Program-made: the position numbers and the translations under genes
In this document: positions 14,495-16,263 of the stretch, in pieces
How positions within the stretch are numbered: the first letter of the stretch is position 1
Layout: every line of letters starts with the position of its first letter
Assembly: GCA_031278075.1 (NCBI GenBank)
Contig: JAITLE010000125.1
Location: 1 to 16,263, forward strand
Length of the DNA: 16,263 nt
Reading direction: 5' to 3'
DNA from: Bifidobacteriaceae bacterium
Lineage (GTDB): Bacteria; Actinomycetota; Actinomycetes; Actinomycetales; WQXJ01
Notes under the pieces: generated by a model
The model's input: only the letters and a program-made list of their open reading frames with translations
Told to the model about the DNA's origin: nothing
The model's database searches: none

Positions 14495-14500
14495 AGGCTA
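14495..14500 (-). promoter_or_regulatory. Candidate -10 element for the LCP gene
   Basis: On the minus strand TAGCCT (14500-14495) fits TAnnnT and is preceded by GG. Transcription would begin near 14488, leaving 86 bases to ATG 14402 or 35 to ATG 14453. No clear -35 is present. It overlaps the opposite-strand candidate promoter, so the two could interfere. Confidence 0.35.
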
Positions 14501-14688
14501 CCAAGGTGGCCCGGCAACGCCCGGTCCACTCGCCGAGCCAGCTGCCGCCGGGTCGGGTGATCGACACATCGTTCCACATGCTGGGAGCCGACGGGCGCGG
14601 CGGTTGGCGAACCAAGCTGCCGCGTGGGATTGTCGCGGTCACGCCCACCGGCGCACCGACCCGCCCACACACAGCAGCGAGGCCCGAC

Positions 14689-16089
14689 ATGACATACCGC
14701 ATCCCAGCCACCCGCCAAGTCGACGCGACCTGGACGCCGCCTCCGCGGCGGGTCCTCGTGGCCGACAGGTTGTTCACCGGGGAGGAGCCGGCGTATCGGG
14801 GCTCGGGCTCCGGCGGTGGCTCGGGCTCGGGCTCGGGCGTCGGCGGCGGCTCCCGCCGCCAGGCTGTCGCAATCGCGGACGGCGTGATCGCCTGGGTCGG
14901 GGATGCGGCGGAACTGCCCGCGAGCTTTGCAGGCTGGGACCGTTCGGATCACGCCGGAGCGGCCATACTGCCGGGGCTGGTTGAGACGCACGCGCACCTC
15001 GGAGCCTATGTTTGGGCCGCGCAAATCGATGTGCCGGACCCGAGCCAACACAGCGACGCCTGGGAGGTCCTGTCGGCGGCGAAAATCGCCCGTCAGCTCG
15101 CGTCCCTTGGCGTGACGACCGTCCAATCCTTGGGGGCGCGGTCGTATGCGGATGTGGTGTTGCGTGAAGCCATCAAAGCGGGCCTGATCGCGGGCCCAAG
15201 AATTGTCGCGTCCGGGCCGCCCGTCACACTGACCGGCGGCCACGACTGGAACGACGGCGTCGAGGTCGATTCGATCCGGGACATTCTGCGAGCCGTCCGT
15301 GAACATCACAAGGCCGGCGCGGATGTCATCAAAGTGATGGCGACTGGTGGCTTCATGTCACATTCGACTGCGCCCTGGAACGCGCAATTCACCGTCGCGG
15401 AGTTGACCGCGCTGGCGGATGACGCGCATCGGCTCGGCAAGCGGGTGGCCGCCCACGCCCACGGCACTGAGGGAATCAGGCGGGCGGCTGAGGCGGGGTT
15501 CGATTTCATCGCGCACGGCAGCTTTGTCGCGGCGGACGGTTCGACTCGGTTCGATCCGGCGGTGGCGGACCTGATCGCCGCCAGGGGTATTTTCGTGGAC
15601 CATTGCGCGGTGCCGTCCTATCCCGCGGTCGCGGATGAGCCGGCCGCCGCCCGCGCTTTCGACCTGTACCAGCGCGGGGTGCTGGTTGTGGTGGGGCACG
15701 ACATCGGCGCCGTGCATCCGGCGAGCGCCTACACCTTCGGCCTGCGCCAGCTTGAGGCGGTCGGCCTGCCGCGGGCCGAGGTCCTGATCGCCGCCACCTC
15801 CAGGGGTGCCGCGGCGGTCGGTTTGGCCGGTGTGACCGGGGTGTTGGCGCCTGGCTACGCGGCGGATCTGATAGTGGTCGAGGGCGACCCGTTGGCGGAC
15901 CTGCGCGCTCTCGAGCGGTTGACAGAAGTGGTGATCGGCGGCCGGACGTTCCTCCGCGAAGCGGTTGCGCCGTTCGATCCAGCGACGCGTTTCGGGCGGC
16001 CGGAAGGATTGCCGCTGCCCGATGACGTCCGCGCCGCTCACCTAGACCACTTGCGCCGGGCGGCCGCTCACCCGCTGCCGCTGGGCTGA
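14689..16089 (+). CDS. Metal-dependent amidohydrolase (imidazolonepropionase/prolidase-like)
   Basis: The 466-residue protein is an amidohydrolase-superfamily TIM barrel. Metal ligands are visible in order: His101 and His103 in ETHAHLG, probable carboxylated Lys215 in IKVMATGG, His256/His258 in VAAHAHGTEG, His276 in FIAHGSF, and Asp338 in GHDIGA. The C-terminal beta-sandwich return (GVLAPGYAADLIVVEGDPL) is typical. The pattern fits the group of imidazolonepropionase-like and Xaa-Pro dipeptidase-type hydrolases; the substrate is unknown. No signal peptide is seen. Residues ~38-55 are a pure Gly/Ser/Val linker inserted between the first two strands of the N-terminal sandwich. I chose ATG 14689 with GAGG at 14679-14682 and a 6-base spacer; the GTG at 14506 would add 61 residues with no family match. 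Confidence 0.9.
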   Translation: MTYRIPATRQVDATWTPPPRRVLVADRLFTGEEPAYRGSGSGGGSGSGSGVGGGSRRQAVAIADGVIAWVGDAAELPASFAGWDRSDHAGAAILPGLVETHAHLGAYVWAAQIDVPDPSQHSDAWEVLSAAKIARQLASLGVTTVQSLGARSYADVVLREAIKAGLIAGPRIVASGPPVTLTGGHDWNDGVEVDSIRDILRAVREHHKAGADVIKVMATGGFMSHSTAPWNAQFTVAELTALADDAHRLGKRVAAHAHGTEGIRRAAEAGFDFIAHGSFVAADGSTRFDPAVADLIAARGIFVDHCAVPSYPAVADEPAAARAFDLYQRGVLVVVGHDIGAVHPASAYTFGLRQLEAVGLPRAEVLIAATSRGAAAVGLAGVTGVLAPGYAADLIVVEGDPLADLRALERLTEVVIGGRTFLREAVAPFDPATRFGRPEGLPLPDDVRAAHLDHLRRAAAHPLPLG

Positions 16090-16118
16090 CTCCGGGCTGG
16101 GGCGCGGGGCGCGGAAGT

Positions 16119-16151
16119 CTACACTTCTCGCTTCTGGCGGGAGAAGTGTAG
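16119..16151. repeat. Perfect 11+11 bp inverted repeat downstream of the amidohydrolase
   Basis: CTACACTTCTC (16119-16129) and GAGAAGTGTAG (16141-16151) are exact reverse complements separated by 11 bases, so arm centres are 22 bp apart. A T-G wobble could add one outer pair in RNA. The arms are AT-rich compared with the flanks. No T tract follows. It could be an operator for a dimeric regulator of the next gene, or the stem of a terminator for the amidohydrolase. Confidence 0.85.
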
Positions 16152-16241
16152 GAATCGTCAGCCTCGCCCGGATTGGTGTCCACTGGGTCTGGGTGGCCGC
16201 GGGGCGCCGACCTGCGGAAACGGGTCCGGGGGGAGTTCGCG

Positions 16242-16263
16242 GTGATCACCCGGGCCGTGGGTG
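16242..16263 (+). CDS. Possible start of a further gene, cut by the window edge
   Basis: GTG at 16242 follows GGGAG-like sequence (GGAG at 16232-16235) with a 6-base spacer and opens a frame reading (M)ITRAVG to the edge. The ribosome site is good, but seven codons cannot identify a product. The GTG sits in a 10-base palindrome, GGTGATCACC. Confidence 0.3.

Larger units (their letters stand above)
14403..14688. other. Divergent intergenic region between the LCP gene and the amidohydrolase
   Basis: About 286 bases with no convincing gene. It carries candidate promoters for both flanking genes, near 14461-14500. Open frames extend into it from both sides (to 14453 on the minus strand, to 14506 on the plus strand), but the encoded residues show no family similarity that I can recognise. 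Confidence 0.55.

Noticed and set aside
14506..14688. 61-residue N-terminal extension of the amidohydrolase
   Set aside because: The residues match nothing in the family, and the ATG at 14689 has a properly spaced GAGG. A short-leader start at 14506 remains possible but is weaker.
14422..15309. Minus-strand ORF of 295 residues opposite the amidohydrolase
   Set aside because: Covers the metal-binding coding region of a clear amidohydrolase and has no recognisable features.

Overview
This window looks like chromosomal core-genome DNA from a high-GC actinobacterium. The gene orders frr-cdsA-rlmN-DivIVA-domain and rpsO-pnp-M16 peptidase-...-dapB, the strong G/C preference at third codon positions, the GTG/TTG starts, the stop/start overlaps and the TAnnnT-type -10 elements all fit. 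The PNPase and S15 sequences resemble Micrococcales/Cellulomonas-like proteins from memory. The genus is not determinable by eye.

Layout. (1) 1-961: the 3' part of a secreted trypsin-fold serine protease with an intact visible catalytic triad, followed by a translationally coupled small lipoprotein. The protease is visibly less GC-rich than the rest. (2) 1261-4719: a tightly overlapping operon of ribosome recycling factor, CDP-diacylglycerol synthase, 23S rRNA/tRNA adenine-C2 methyltransferase and a small protein with four DivIVA-type motifs. The usual upstream partners rpsB-tsf-pyrH are not next to frr here. (3) 4733-6277, minus strand: a DASS/SLC13 dicarboxylate transporter with a well-formed sigma70-type promoter and a short palindrome at its start site. 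(4) 6557-12902: rpsO, pnp, an M16 zinc peptidase, a MalY/PatB-type PLP enzyme and dapB, all on the plus strand. dapB appears to be leaderless. The 3' end of the PLP-enzyme gene is tandemly duplicated just before dapB. (5) 12957-14402, minus strand: a three-TM LytR-CpsA-Psr wall-polymer ligase. (6) 14689-16089: a metal-dependent amidohydrolase. It is followed by a perfect 11+11 bp inverted repeat and the probable first codons of another gene at the edge.

Together the genes cover translation recycling and ribosome modification, phospholipid precursor synthesis, mRNA decay, lysine/diaminopimelate synthesis, wall polymer attachment, and uptake and hydrolysis of small nutrients. Most of it is ordinary housekeeping. 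The more unusual aspects are low-complexity insertions in three otherwise conserved enzymes (Pro-rich octapeptide repeats in CdsA, Gly/Ala in the PatB-like enzyme, Gly/Ser in the amidohydrolase), the malY-tail duplication, the two-fold repeat inside the DivIVA-domain protein, and the isolated inverted repeat near the right end. I see no CRISPR array, tRNA, rRNA or IS element, and nothing that amounts to a clearly new system.
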